Of a stretch of DNA of 64,000 bases, positions 16,829-25,282 are shown piece after piece (position 1 is the first letter of the stretch; each line of letters begins with the position of its first letter). A program made the position numbers and the translations under genes. The DNA comes from Prevotella sp. UBA4330 (GTDB lineage Bacteria; Bacteroidota; Bacteroidia; Bacteroidales; Bacteroidaceae). Below the pieces are notes generated by a model, which was not told the origin of the DNA, ran no database searches, and saw nothing but the letters and a program-made list of their open reading frames with translations. The stretch spans positions 1-64,000 of the forward strand of contig DGTS01000026.1 in NCBI GenBank assembly GCA_002394385.1. The letters run 5' to 3'.

Positions 16829-18451
16829 TTATTTTTCCGTCTTGCTATAATTGAAAGAGTCGATGTCAACATATCCGCCTGCCTTCTTCGTGGCGTAGCA
16901 GAAGATGCCGAACTTTGTTCCCATGAAGAAGCGGCGCCAGTCGAAACGCATGCGGTAGTCGGTGGTTCCTATCTTTGTCCACTGGTTGCCGTCAAGACTA
17001 TAGTAGAAGTTTGCTGCATCGCGGCCTCCACGCTCCGTAGGACGGAAGTCGGCATCTATGCGCAGCCACACCTTCTGCTGGTTCAGCGCCACCTGTTCGA
17101 TGCACTTCTCTTCCGCTTTTGTCACCTCCTTGTCGCGGTCGGAGAGTTCAACAGTCATCTCGTCCATCTCAAGCACGAGTTTCTTGCCGTTCTTCTTCAC
17201 CACGAGTGCTCCCGTCTCGCTGTTGAAGGCAGCAAGTCCGGCACAGTCGCCGTCTTTCATCTTCGAGCAGTCCATGGCAATGATTCCGCTGCATGTGGGT
17301 CCTTCCATGCGTTGTGTCAGCGTGTTAGGAGCCAGATAGAGCGTGTTCACCACGCGGTTTGTCTTCAGACGTAGGAAGCCTGGACGTTCTGTGAGCGACC
17401 ATGCCTCGTCTATCGGGTTATGGTTCCACTGCCAGTGCAGTCCCAGTCGAGCGTCTGTGAAGTCATCGCTCTTGACGATGCTCGTCTCGGGTTGTCCGCT
17501 GACCAGAGGTCTTACGGTATCGGGCACCTTGCCGTTCTCGTCGCCCAGCATGGGCCATCCGTTTATCCATCGGCACGGCATCACGGTGAGCACGCGCCCC
17601 ACGCCGCCACGGTCTTGGAAGATTATGCCATACCAGTCGCCGTCCTGTGTGTCCACGATTGTTCCTTGTGCCTCGTATGAGAAGCCGCCGAACTCCGACT
17701 CCAGTATCACCTGTTTCTCATAAGGTCCGTGAATGTCGTCGGCACGATAGCATACCTCGCGGCGATGGCGTCCTGGAGCGTATGTGTGAGAAATCATCAG
17801 CAGGTAGTATTTGCCATTGTGCTTAATCATACGGCTGCCCTCCAGCAGACCTTTCTCATCCTCCTCGCGCTGGAAAATCTGCATGTGTGTTCCCTCGATG
17901 ACATCAGAGAGGTCGGGCTTCAGTTCCATCAGTTCGCCGGTGCCATATACGACATACACGCGGCCGTCATCGTCGAAGAAGAGCGAGCAGTCGTGGAAAT
18001 GGCGCATCCTTGATACTATCTGCCACGGACCTTCCGCCTTCTCGGCAGAGAAGATGTATGTGTCGCCCATCTTCCCATGCTCGTTAGGTGCCAGCAGGGC
18101 ATAGAACTTGCCGTTGTGATACTTCAGCGATGTGGCCCATTGTCCGCGTCCGTATGCCGTTCCTTGCTGAAGGTCGTACTTCGGCGAGTCGGTAAGGCGG
18201 TCGAAGATATATCCCACCGTCTCCCAGTTCTTCAAGTCCTTCGATGCCATGACCGGTGCGCCCGGCATCAGGTGCATTGTGGTTGAAACCAGATAGAACG
18301 TGTCGCCCACACGTATCACGTCGGGGTCGGGAACGTCAGCCCACAGCATAGGGTTCTTGATTTTCTCTGTGTTCAGAGTAACGTAGTCGCTGTTCTGTGC
18401 CATTGCCACTGTGGCGATGAGCAAAAGGTAAAGTAATGCTATCTTTCTCAT
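16829..18451 (-). CDS. Glycoside hydrolase family 43 enzyme (xylosidase/arabinofuranosidase type)
   Basis: The ATG at 18449-18451 gives 540 residues with a signal peptide (MRKIALLYLLLIATVAMAQ); a longer reading frame upstream would run through a promoter box. The five-bladed propeller domain shows the catalytic base in ADVPDPDVIR (about 39-47), the pKa-tuning Asp in FHDCSLFFDDDG, and the probable general acid in LEGSRMIKHNGKYYLL. A C-terminal beta-sandwich follows (MEGPTCSGIIAMD, FYYSLDGNQWTKIG), as in GH43 beta-xylosidases. GH43 enzymes release arabinose or xylose from plant polysaccharides. The GH97 gene follows 25 bases downstream. Confidence 0.9.
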   Translation of the reverse strand: MRKIALLYLLLIATVAMAQNSDYVTLNTEKIKNPMLWADVPDPDVIRVGDTFYLVSTTMHLMPGAPVMASKDLKNWETVGYIFDRLTDSPKYDLQQGTAYGRGQWATSLKYHNGKFYALLAPNEHGKMGDTYIFSAEKAEGPWQIVSRMRHFHDCSLFFDDDGRVYVVYGTGELMELKPDLSDVIEGTHMQIFQREEDEKGLLEGSRMIKHNGKYYLLMISHTYAPGRHRREVCYRADDIHGPYEKQVILESEFGGFSYEAQGTIVDTQDGDWYGIIFQDRGGVGRVLTVMPCRWINGWPMLGDENGKVPDTVRPLVSGQPETSIVKSDDFTDARLGLHWQWNHNPIDEAWSLTERPGFLRLKTNRVVNTLYLAPNTLTQRMEGPTCSGIIAMDCSKMKDGDCAGLAAFNSETGALVVKKNGKKLVLEMDEMTVELSDRDKEVTKAEEKCIEQVALNQQKVWLRIDADFRPTERGGRDAANFYYSLDGNQWTKIGTTDYRMRFDWRRFFMGTKFGIFCYATKKAGGYVDIDSFNYSKTEK

Positions 18452-18459
18452 AATGGTTG

Positions 18460-18467
18460 CAAAGATA
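18460..18467 (-). promoter_or_regulatory. TATCTTTG promoter box directly before GH43 start
   Basis: A perfect Bacteroidetes -7 box (TAnnTTTG) ends only eight bases before the ATG at 18451, so the mRNA leader must be very short. No clear -33 TTTG box is visible at standard distance. Confidence 0.55.
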
Positions 18468-18550
18468 AAAAGAAAGTACAATATTATCTTCTTTCGTTGT
18501 TTCATAATCTTTATGAAATGTATCAAGAATGGAAATAAAACGTAGCGTGC

Positions 18551-18582
18551 TTTGTTAAATAAGTCTAAAATACTTAACTTTG
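18551..18582 (+). promoter_or_regulatory. Bacteroidetes-type promoter for membrane protein/XRE pair
   Basis: TTTG at 18551-18554 and TAACTTTG at 18575-18582 are separated by 20 bases, the expected -33/-7 spacing. The next plus-strand gene starts at 18710, leaving a leader of about 120 bases. Confidence 0.65.
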
Positions 18583-18709
18583 TGTCGTGTTTGCTTTACA
18601 TTTTGAAAAGTAATCATTACTTTTGTGGCGTGATTAATGTCGTACTGCGCAGCAACAATAGTCACATGTGATAGTAAAAACAATAGTAATAACCTAAACT
18701 CAGATTAAA

Positions 18710-19213
18710 ATGAAAAAGGATTATCTGTTTCCATACCGATTCAAATGGATAGGGTGGAGTCTGTTTCTTCCCTTTGCCCTTCTGTTTTTCGTTGTGCCTG
18801 CTTTCTTTGACTTTATCGACGACGATCTTATAAGTTTCCCGACGCTTATGATTATCATCAGTGAACTTGGCAACTTCGATGGTGGTAATGTGCAAAATGG
18901 CCTTATTGCAGGATTCCAGCGTGAAGGGATGTTCGACGAAATCCGCATTGTCGCAATGTCGCTGGGCTTGCTCTTCGTGGCCTTTGCCCGTGAGAAAGAC
19001 GAGGATGAATATGTTGAACACCTACGGCTGCATTCGTTCGTTTGGGCGATTAAGGCCAATACCGTGCTGCTCATTCTAGGTACATGGTTTCTCTTTGGCA
19101 GCCTCTACCTGTGGTTTGTGTTGTTCTGGCTGATCTCGCTATTCCTCATATACATTGCGAAATTCCAATGGGAACTGCGCAAAATGAGAAAGGAGGGCGG
19201 CGATGAAGAATAA
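18710..19213 (+). CDS. Small multi-pass membrane protein of unknown function
   Basis: The protein has 167 residues and about four membrane segments (IGWSLFLPFALLFFVVPAFF near the N-terminus, IVAMSLGLLFVAFA in the middle, LLILGTWFLFGSLYLWFVLF then ISLFLIYIAKF at the end). No enzyme motif is seen. It overlaps the following XRE-type regulator gene by 11 bases. Pairs of a short membrane protein and a compact XRE regulator are common in bacteria, and the membrane protein may modulate the regulator, but no function is established here. Confidence 0.75.
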   Translation: MKKDYLFPYRFKWIGWSLFLPFALLFFVVPAFFDFIDDDLISFPTLMIIISELGNFDGGNVQNGLIAGFQREGMFDEIRIVAMSLGLLFVAFAREKDEDEYVEHLRLHSFVWAIKANTVLLILGTWFLFGSLYLWFVLFWLISLFLIYIAKFQWELRKMRKEGGDEE

Positions 19214-19403
19214 CATTCGTGTGGAGCGAGCCATCCTGCGCATGACACAGCAGCAGTTGGCTGAGCGCATTGGCGTGACAAGACAGACGATAAACGCCAT
19301 TGAGGCGGGCAAGTATGTGCCTTCCACGGTGCTTGCGCTGAAGATGGCGGCCGTGTTCGGCAAGAGTGTCAACGATGTCTTCATGCTTGACGAGAGCGAT
19401 TAA
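19203..19403 (+). CDS. Compact XRE-family transcriptional regulator
   Basis: The protein has 66 residues and is essentially only a DNA-binding domain: RMTQQQLAERIGVTRQTINA followed by IEAGKYVPST is a textbook XRE helix-turn-helix. The rest (ALKMAAVFGKSVNDVFML) completes the five-helix fold, as in YozG-like regulators. A purine-rich AGGAGG lies about eight bases before the ATG, inside the preceding gene, which it overlaps. It probably regulates its own operon. Confidence 0.9.
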   Translation: MKNNIRVERAILRMTQQQLAERIGVTRQTINAIEAGKYVPSTVLALKMAAVFGKSVNDVFMLDESD

Positions 19404-19434
19404 ACGGGTGATGGGTGTTGAATGTTGGGCGTTT
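19404..19434. repeat. Short word array after XRE stop codon
   Basis: GGGTGATGGGTGTTGAATGTTGGGCG begins directly after the TAA. It is a brief member of the low-complexity GTTGAATGTTGAGCG-type arrays found at other gene ends here. Confidence 0.4.
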
Positions 19435-19479
19435 TACACTTTTTATTGTCAAAAGGCGGTCACTCTCCGCAAAAATAAT

Positions 19480-19487
19480 TACCTTTG
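19480..19487 (+). promoter_or_regulatory. TACCTTTG promoter box
   Basis: A -7 box 28 bases before the ATG at 19516. No standard -33 box is visible. Confidence 0.5.
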
Positions 19488-19515
19488 CAGGAGATAAGTA
19501 ACATAATCTTTTTGA

Positions 19516-20958
19516 ATGATGAAGAAAGCAGTTTTATTATGTATGTTGCTCATAGCAACACTGACACAGGCACAGACAGCAAGAAAGTTCACCCTCAACC
19601 TTACCGATGACGGCAAGGCGCAGATGGTTTGTTTCCTCCCCACGGCTCCTTCTGGCAAGGCCATCGTAGGCGTGCCTGGCGGCGGTTACTCCGTTCTCTC
19701 GAACACCCACGAGGGCTATCTGGCATCCGACTGGCTCAACGGTCAGGGCATTTCCTATTTCGTGGTTAACTACCGTCTGCCCAACGGCGACCGCACTCTG
19801 CCTATAAGCGACGTGGAGAATGCCATCCGCACGGTGCGCGACTCCGCAGCGGTGTGGGGCATCAATCCTCACGATGTGGGCATCATGGGATTCTCGGCAG
19901 GCGGACACCTGGCATCGGTGATTTCCACTCATGCCGCCTTCGACGTGCGTCCAGACTTCACGATACTTTTCTATCCTGTAATCTCGATGGATGAGGCTGT
20001 GTCGCACAAGTGGTCGTGCCGCAACTTCCTCGGTGAGGAAGGGCAGAAGAACCCCGAGTTGGTGAGAGACTTCTCCACGCAGAACGCTGTGCGCCGTCAT
20101 CTCACGCCACCGGCACTCATCATCATGGCGAGCGACGACCGTCTCGTTCCGCCCGTCACCAACGGCGTGCAGTACTATTCTGCCATGCGCAATGCGGGCA
20201 ACGAGTGCGCCATGTATATTTATCCCACCGGCGACCATGGTTTCGGCTTCGGCACGTGGTTCAAGTATCACGACCAGATGCTCACCGACATAGGCAACTG
20301 GCTCAACGCACGCAACACTCCGAAGCCTGGTGCTATTAAGGTGGCGTGCATCGGCAACAGCATCACCGACGGCCACGGCATAGAGATGGCTCCGCAGTAT
20401 GGCTATCCTGCCCTGCTGCAGAAGAAACTGGGCGACGGCTACTGGGTGAAGAACTTCGGCGTAAGCAGCCGCACACTGCTCAACAAGGGCGACTTCCCTT
20501 ATATGAACGAGATGGCATGGAAAGACGCACTGGCTTTCAAGCCCGACATCGTCGTGATAAAACTCGGCACCAACGACTCGAAACCACAGAACTGGCAGCA
20601 TAGCGCGGAGTTCAGGCACGACCTTCAGCAAATGATTACCTCGTTGCGTCCGAACATCGTTCCGCAGTCAAAGAAAAAGGCAAGAAAAAAGGCAGTCACC
20701 GACACTGGCTCGCCAAAGATATTCATTTGCACCCCTATTCCAGCCTTCAAGTCGTCGTGGGACATCAACGAGACGATAATCAAGAACGAGATAATCCCCA
20801 TAGAGCAGGAGGTGGCACGTGAGTACGGTCTGCAGGTGATAGACCTCCACACGCTGTTTGCCGACGGCGAGGAGTTGGTTCAGCCCGATGGCATACACCC
20901 CAACGAGAAAGGCGTTCAGCGCATGGCTGAGGCTGTGGCAGCGGCAATAGCGGAATGA
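19516..20958 (+). CDS. Two-domain secreted esterase: alpha/beta hydrolase plus SGNH hydrolase
   Basis: The protein has 480 residues with a signal peptide (KKAVLLCMLLIATLTQAQ). Domain 1 (about 25-265) is an alpha/beta hydrolase with oxyanion motif VPGGGYS, nucleophile elbow GFSAGGH (about 126-132) and a catalytic His in GDHGFGFG. Domain 2 (about 274-480) is an SGNH/GDSL esterase with IGNSITDGHG, KLGTNDS and DGIHPNEKG. Both are typical of carbohydrate esterases that remove acetyl or other acyl groups from xylan side chains, so the fusion may deacetylate at two positions. A -7 box lies 28 bases upstream. Exact substrate unknown. Confidence 0.85.
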   Translation: MMKKAVLLCMLLIATLTQAQTARKFTLNLTDDGKAQMVCFLPTAPSGKAIVGVPGGGYSVLSNTHEGYLASDWLNGQGISYFVVNYRLPNGDRTLPISDVENAIRTVRDSAAVWGINPHDVGIMGFSAGGHLASVISTHAAFDVRPDFTILFYPVISMDEAVSHKWSCRNFLGEEGQKNPELVRDFSTQNAVRRHLTPPALIIMASDDRLVPPVTNGVQYYSAMRNAGNECAMYIYPTGDHGFGFGTWFKYHDQMLTDIGNWLNARNTPKPGAIKVACIGNSITDGHGIEMAPQYGYPALLQKKLGDGYWVKNFGVSSRTLLNKGDFPYMNEMAWKDALAFKPDIVVIKLGTNDSKPQNWQHSAEFRHDLQQMITSLRPNIVPQSKKKARKKAVTDTGSPKIFICTPIPAFKSSWDINETIIKNEIIPIEQEVAREYGLQVIDLHTLFADGEELVQPDGIHPNEKGVQRMAEAVAAAIAE

Positions 20959-21029
20959 CATCATAGCAGAATTAAAGAAAAATACGACGATTATTCAGGC
21001 AAGTCGTCTTTTAATTCAAAAAATAGAGT

Positions 21030-21037
21030 TAATTTTG
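21030..21037 (+). promoter_or_regulatory. TAATTTTG promoter box
   Basis: A -7 box about 72 bases before the ThrE-like gene start at 21110. Confidence 0.45.
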
Positions 21038-21109
21038 CACCTTGAAAACAAAGATTGTTGTCAAGGAGTCATTATAATTTCCATTATCGCCACTCTCAAA
21101 TAATAAAGG

Positions 21110-22498
21110 ATGGACAGAAAAACAATGTTGCGACGTCTCGACCTTGTGCTTCACACAGGGCTCTTGCTGATGGGTAACGGTGCCGACACAAGCCGTACGC
21201 TGAGGCTCATGAAGCGTGTCGCTCTGCTCTATGGGCTGCCCGAAAAGAATCTGCATATATACGCCAACTATAATATGCTGATGGTAAACATCTCATATCC
21301 AGAGCAGTCGTTCACCAAGTTTCAGCGCGTCGAGAAGCACGAGATAAACCTCAACGTGATACGCGAGATGAGCATTCTCACCGTTCAGGCGGTGCGTCAC
21401 AACTATTCTCCCGAGGACTTCGAGCACAGACTGCATGAGGTGGAACGCACCCGCAGGGCATACCGTCCGTGGCAGGTTGCCGTGGGTGGCGGTCTTGCCT
21501 GCGGCGGTTTCTGTGTTCAGTTCGGTGGCGACTGGCAGTCATTCGTCTATGCCTCCATAGCGGCAATACTCGGACTTATGCTCCGCCACAGGCTCGGCGG
21601 CATGGGAGCCAACAAGTTTGTCACAACAGGTGTGGTGGCGTTTGCCGCCACTCTCATGGCATGGCTGTTGGGGCTGTTTGCTATTAATGTCCCGTCGGCG
21701 GTGCCAGCATTGTCGTTCCTCGGCTCGTCCACGCCGTGGCATCCGCTGATGGCGTGTGCCCTGTTCATTGTTCCCGGCGTTCCGCTCATCAACTTCATCA
21801 GCGACATGCTGTCCGAATATGTTCAGGTGGGCATCACACGGGCAGTAAACACCTTCGCCATCATGCTTGCCATGGCCTTCGGCATAGGTCTTGCAATCCA
21901 GGTGTGCGGCATCGACAACTTTGTGCGCGACTTGACAATGGTGCCCCATCACGCTTATCTCAACTACATGATTGCCGCTGCAATCTCAGCCGCAGGTTTC
22001 TCAATGATATTCAATGTGCCTCGCCGTCTGGTGTGGGTGATAGCCATCGGCAGTATTATAGCCATCTGCACGCGAAACATTGTCAGTCTCGGACCCGATA
22101 GCGGGAACGTTGGCTTAGGGCTTGGTCCTGCACTCGGCACGTTCGCCGGCTCGGTGCTTGTCAGTATAATGACGTGTTTCATCGTGCGTCGCATGCACAC
22201 TCCCCACCAGTGTTTCGCCATTCCGAGTGTCATTCCTATGGTTCCTGGTGTGCTTATGTACCGTGCCCTCTTCGCATTCCTCAATATGCACGGCGTGATA
22301 GGCGAGGTGACGGTGGCAATGAACAATGCCATACAGGCGTTTCTCATCATTCTGTGCATCGCCCTCGGCGTGGCAATACCCAATGTCTTCTTCCGTCGCA
22401 TGATTTATCCGCCCAAGGAGCGCAAACTGATGGAGTTGCTCTTGAGCAGGCATCAGCACTCTAACGACGGGATGCCAGACAGTGCCGAACAGCCCTGA
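21110..22498 (+). CDS. ThrE-family threonine/serine exporter-like membrane protein
   Basis: The protein has 462 residues. The N-terminal about 110 residues are soluble (LHTGLLLMGNGADTSRTLRL, typical of DUF1212/ThrE N-termini). Around ten membrane helices follow, in two groups: the first about 125-270 and the second about 285-445, with FIVPGVPLINFISDML and IPMVPGVLMYRALF, the two PGVP-like motifs of this family. Both halves that are separate proteins in E. coli (YjjP and YjjB) are fused here, as in Corynebacterium ThrE. Known members export threonine, serine or succinate; the substrate here is not determined. It appears monocistronic. Confidence 0.88.
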   Translation: MDRKTMLRRLDLVLHTGLLLMGNGADTSRTLRLMKRVALLYGLPEKNLHIYANYNMLMVNISYPEQSFTKFQRVEKHEINLNVIREMSILTVQAVRHNYSPEDFEHRLHEVERTRRAYRPWQVAVGGGLACGGFCVQFGGDWQSFVYASIAAILGLMLRHRLGGMGANKFVTTGVVAFAATLMAWLLGLFAINVPSAVPALSFLGSSTPWHPLMACALFIVPGVPLINFISDMLSEYVQVGITRAVNTFAIMLAMAFGIGLAIQVCGIDNFVRDLTMVPHHAYLNYMIAAAISAAGFSMIFNVPRRLVWVIAIGSIIAICTRNIVSLGPDSGNVGLGLGPALGTFAGSVLVSIMTCFIVRRMHTPHQCFAIPSVIPMVPGVLMYRALFAFLNMHGVIGEVTVAMNNAIQAFLIILCIALGVAIPNVFFRRMIYPPKERKLMELLLSRHQHSNDGMPDSAEQP

Positions 22499-22559
22499 AA
22501 CCCTTTCTGCGCCGCCATTCCCAATCATTTCGATAGTCTGGGAATATTTTTCCCAAGGC

Positions 22560-22642
22560 TTACCAGATGTTGGTAATCTTTTTACCAACGGCTTGTAAAG
22601 AGATTACCAGTGCCTGGTAAAAGGATTACCAACGGCTTGTAA
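22560..22642. repeat. Four-unit palindromic tandem array, exact 22-base period
   Basis: Four 17-base units start at 22560, 22582, 22604 and 22626. Units 2 and 4 are identical (TTACCAACGGCTTGTAA); units 1 and 3 are near palindromes (TTACCAGTGCCTGGTAA). Five-base spacers separate them. The array fills the gap between the ThrE-like gene and porP. Confidence 0.8.
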
Positions 22643-22699
22643 TAATCAGGAACAGCACGAAACGCTGAACAAAAAAATGCCGGCAGTGCGGCCTAAAAT

Positions 22700-23695
22700 A
22701 TGCGAAACTTCGATAAAATTACAATAAATCGGGGATTGTTACGTTATAATTCCGTGTTCAAACGATTAAACATACTGGTTTTTCTGCTTGTTGTGGCTGT
22801 TCAGACAACCATGGCGCAGTATGATGTGGAGTTCAGTCACTACTTCGACATGGAGCCATATTACAACCCTGCTGCCGTGGGAAAACAGGAGAAACTGAAC
22901 ATTGCAGGCGCTTATTCCATGCAGTTTGCAGGCTTCGAGAACAATCCTAAGACGATGTTCGTCAGCGCCGACGCCCCGTTCATCTTCCTGAACAGTTTTC
23001 ACGGAGCGGGAGTACATATACTGAATGACAAACTGGGATTCTTCACCCACCAGCGAATCGCGGTGCAATACGCGTTGAAGCGCCCCCTCTTCGGAGGTAC
23101 GCTGAGCGTGGGAGTGCAGGGAGGACTGATACTGGAGGGCTATGACGGTTCTGACGTGGTGCTTCCCGACCAAGACGAGGACGACGCATTCTCAAAGTCG
23201 GACATCAACGGCAACACCTTCGACCTGGGTGCAGGCATCTATTATACATACGGAAGATGGTACGTGGGAGCCTCTGTTCAGCACATCACGGCACCCCTTG
23301 TGGAACTGGGCGAACTGAACCAGTTGCAGATAGACAGAACGTATTATTTGACCGGCGGATACAATATTCGGCTAAGAAATCCGTTTCTTACAATACCGAC
23401 CAATGCCATTGTGCGCTATGACGGCACCGCATATCGCGCCGACATTACCGCCAGACTGGTGTATAAGAATGAGAAGAAGATGCTCTACGCCGGTGTGGGA
23501 TACAGTCCCACCAACTCTGTGACAGCCTTCGTCGGCGGCAGTTTCCACGGCATTAACCTCGGCTACAGTTACGAGGCATACACTACGGGCATCGGTCTCG
23601 GTCATGGCAGTCACGAATTGTTTGTGGGCTATCAGATAGACCTTAACTTTCAGAAGAAAGGCAGAAACCTGCATAAGAGCGTGAGATTCCTGTAG
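22700..23695 (+). CDS. porP: PorP/SprF-family type IX secretion outer membrane protein
   Basis: The protein has 331 residues as drawn. The ATG at 22700 gives a long n-region; a GTG at 22754 would place the start directly before the signal peptide (LNILVFLLVVAVQTTMAQ). The mature protein begins YDVEFSHYFDMEPYYNPAAV, the hallmark PorP/SprF opening (Q-N-P-A-A pattern), and ends in beta-barrel strands (HELFVGYQIDLNFQ). PorP/SprF proteins sit in the outer membrane and assist T9SS substrate attachment or adhesin secretion. It leads the gldKLMN genes, as in many Bacteroidetes. Confidence 0.92.
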   Translation: MRNFDKITINRGLLRYNSVFKRLNILVFLLVVAVQTTMAQYDVEFSHYFDMEPYYNPAAVGKQEKLNIAGAYSMQFAGFENNPKTMFVSADAPFIFLNSFHGAGVHILNDKLGFFTHQRIAVQYALKRPLFGGTLSVGVQGGLILEGYDGSDVVLPDQDEDDAFSKSDINGNTFDLGAGIYYTYGRWYVGASVQHITAPLVELGELNQLQIDRTYYLTGGYNIRLRNPFLTIPTNAIVRYDGTAYRADITARLVYKNEKKMLYAGVGYSPTNSVTAFVGGSFHGINLGYSYEAYTTGIGLGHGSHELFVGYQIDLNFQKKGRNLHKSVRFL

Positions 23696-23697
23696 AG

Positions 23698-23785
23698 AGT
23701 AGAGCGTTGAATGTTGAGCGTTGAGCGTGCTTACTTTGCTTCGCTTTGAAGGTGTCCCTTAGGGGCGGGCGGATGGCTGAGCGTT
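23698..23785. repeat. Word array between porP and gldK
   Basis: AGAGCGTTGAATGTTGAGCG starts two bases after the porP stop; TGAGCGTTG recurs at about 23779. In between lies CCCTTAGGGGCGGGCGG, a GC-rich fragment like the palindromic elements. Confidence 0.5.
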
Positions 23786-23818
23786 GATTTTGCAATTATT
23801 ATTAAGATATTGATATAA

Positions 23819-25276
23819 ATGAAAAGGAAGAATATTCTTATCGTCTTTGCCGTTACGGCACTTATCGTTCTTGCATCGTGCATGAGCAGCAGGAGCAGTT
23901 CTGTTTCTGGCCGCGGCGGCGAAGTGACAGGCATTGGCAGTGGCAAAGGCTTCACCGAGCCAACGCCTTACGGAATGACGCAGATTCCGCGCGGATTCCT
24001 GCACATGGGAATCGAGAAGCAAGACAGCCTATGGGGCAAGCAGACGCCAGTGAAGGACATTTCGGTTGACGGATTCTGGATGGACGAGACCGAGGTGACC
24101 AATTCTGAGTATAAGCAGTTTGTCTATTGGGTTCGCGACTCCATCCTGCGCACACGTCTTGCCGACCCAGCATACGGCGGCGACGAGACATACCTCATCA
24201 CCGAGGACAAGAACGGCGACCCCGTTACGCCACACCTCAACTGGAAGAAGGCATTGCCCAGAAAGCCTAACGAGGACGAGCAGCGCGCCATAGAGAGTCT
24301 TTATGTGACCAACCCTGTTACTGGCGAGAAACTCCTCGATGCGTCACAGCTCAACTATCGCTACGAGATTTACGACTACACCACGGCAGCGCTGCGCCGC
24401 AACCGTCTGAACCCCGCCGAGCGTAACCTGAACACCGACGTCACCGTGAATCCCGACGAGGTGGTGATGATTTCAAAGGACACGGCATACATCGACGACG
24501 AGGGAAGGATAGTTAGGGAAACCATCGACCGTCCGCTGTCAGGACCGTGGGACTTCCTCAACACCTACATCGTGAATGTCTATCCCGACACTACATGCTG
24601 GGTGAACGACTTCCAGAACAGCGACAACGAGGTTTATCTGCGCACCTATTTCAGCAGTCCTTCCTACAACGACTATCCCGTTGTGGGCGTTACATGGGAG
24701 CAGGCAAACGCCTTCTGCGCATGGCGCACAGAGTATCTGCTGAAAGGTCTGGGCGGCGAGGCACGCTACATTCAGCGCTACCGACTGCCTACAGAGGCGG
24801 AGTGGGAGTATGCCGCACGTGGAAAGGAGGGCAACGAGTTCCCATGGGAGAGCCAGGACCCATCGAACAGCAGAGGATGCTTCAACGCAAACTTCAAACC
24901 CGACCGAGGCAACTACACCAAGGACGGCAACCTGATAACAAGCAAGGCGGGAATATACACCGCCAACTCTAACGGACTTTACGACATGGCGGGCAACGTG
25001 GCCGAATGGACAAGCACCATATACACCGAGGCTGGTGTGCAGGCCATGAACGACCTGAACCCGCAGTTGGAATACAAGGCTGCAAAGGAAGACCCTTATA
25101 AACTGAAGAAGAAAAGCGTGCGCGGCGGCTCGTGGAAAGACCCCGAGAGTTACATCCGCTCGGCATGGCGCACATGGGAATACCAGAACCAGCCGCGTTC
25201 ATACATCGGATTCCGCTGTGTCCGCTCTCTCGCTAACACTCATAGCGCAAAACAGAAGAAAGGAAAGAAGAAGTAG
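23819..25276 (+). CDS. gldK: T9SS lipoprotein GldK/PorK
   Basis: The protein has 485 residues. The lipobox is LIVLASC (Cys 20). The rest is a formylglycine-generating-enzyme-like fold: GFLHMGIEKQD, WMDETEVTNSEYKQFV, PVVGVTWEQANAFCAWR, RLPTEAEWEYAARG, YDMAGNVAEWTS and IGFRCVRSL. GldK forms a ring with GldN at the periplasmic face of the outer membrane in the T9SS. The family has lost enzyme activity. gldL starts six bases downstream. Confidence 0.96.
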   Translation: MKRKNILIVFAVTALIVLASCMSSRSSSVSGRGGEVTGIGSGKGFTEPTPYGMTQIPRGFLHMGIEKQDSLWGKQTPVKDISVDGFWMDETEVTNSEYKQFVYWVRDSILRTRLADPAYGGDETYLITEDKNGDPVTPHLNWKKALPRKPNEDEQRAIESLYVTNPVTGEKLLDASQLNYRYEIYDYTTAALRRNRLNPAERNLNTDVTVNPDEVVMISKDTAYIDDEGRIVRETIDRPLSGPWDFLNTYIVNVYPDTTCWVNDFQNSDNEVYLRTYFSSPSYNDYPVVGVTWEQANAFCAWRTEYLLKGLGGEARYIQRYRLPTEAEWEYAARGKEGNEFPWESQDPSNSRGCFNANFKPDRGNYTKDGNLITSKAGIYTANSNGLYDMAGNVAEWTSTIYTEAGVQAMNDLNPQLEYKAAKEDPYKLKKKSVRGGSWKDPESYIRSAWRTWEYQNQPRSYIGFRCVRSLANTHSAKQKKGKKK

Positions 25277-25282
25277 AATATT

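Noticed and set aside
22560..22642. Possible CRISPR array
   Set aside because: Units are only 17 bases with 5-base spacers, too short for spacers; no cas genes are nearby. The same holds for 41642-41708 and 57961-58025.
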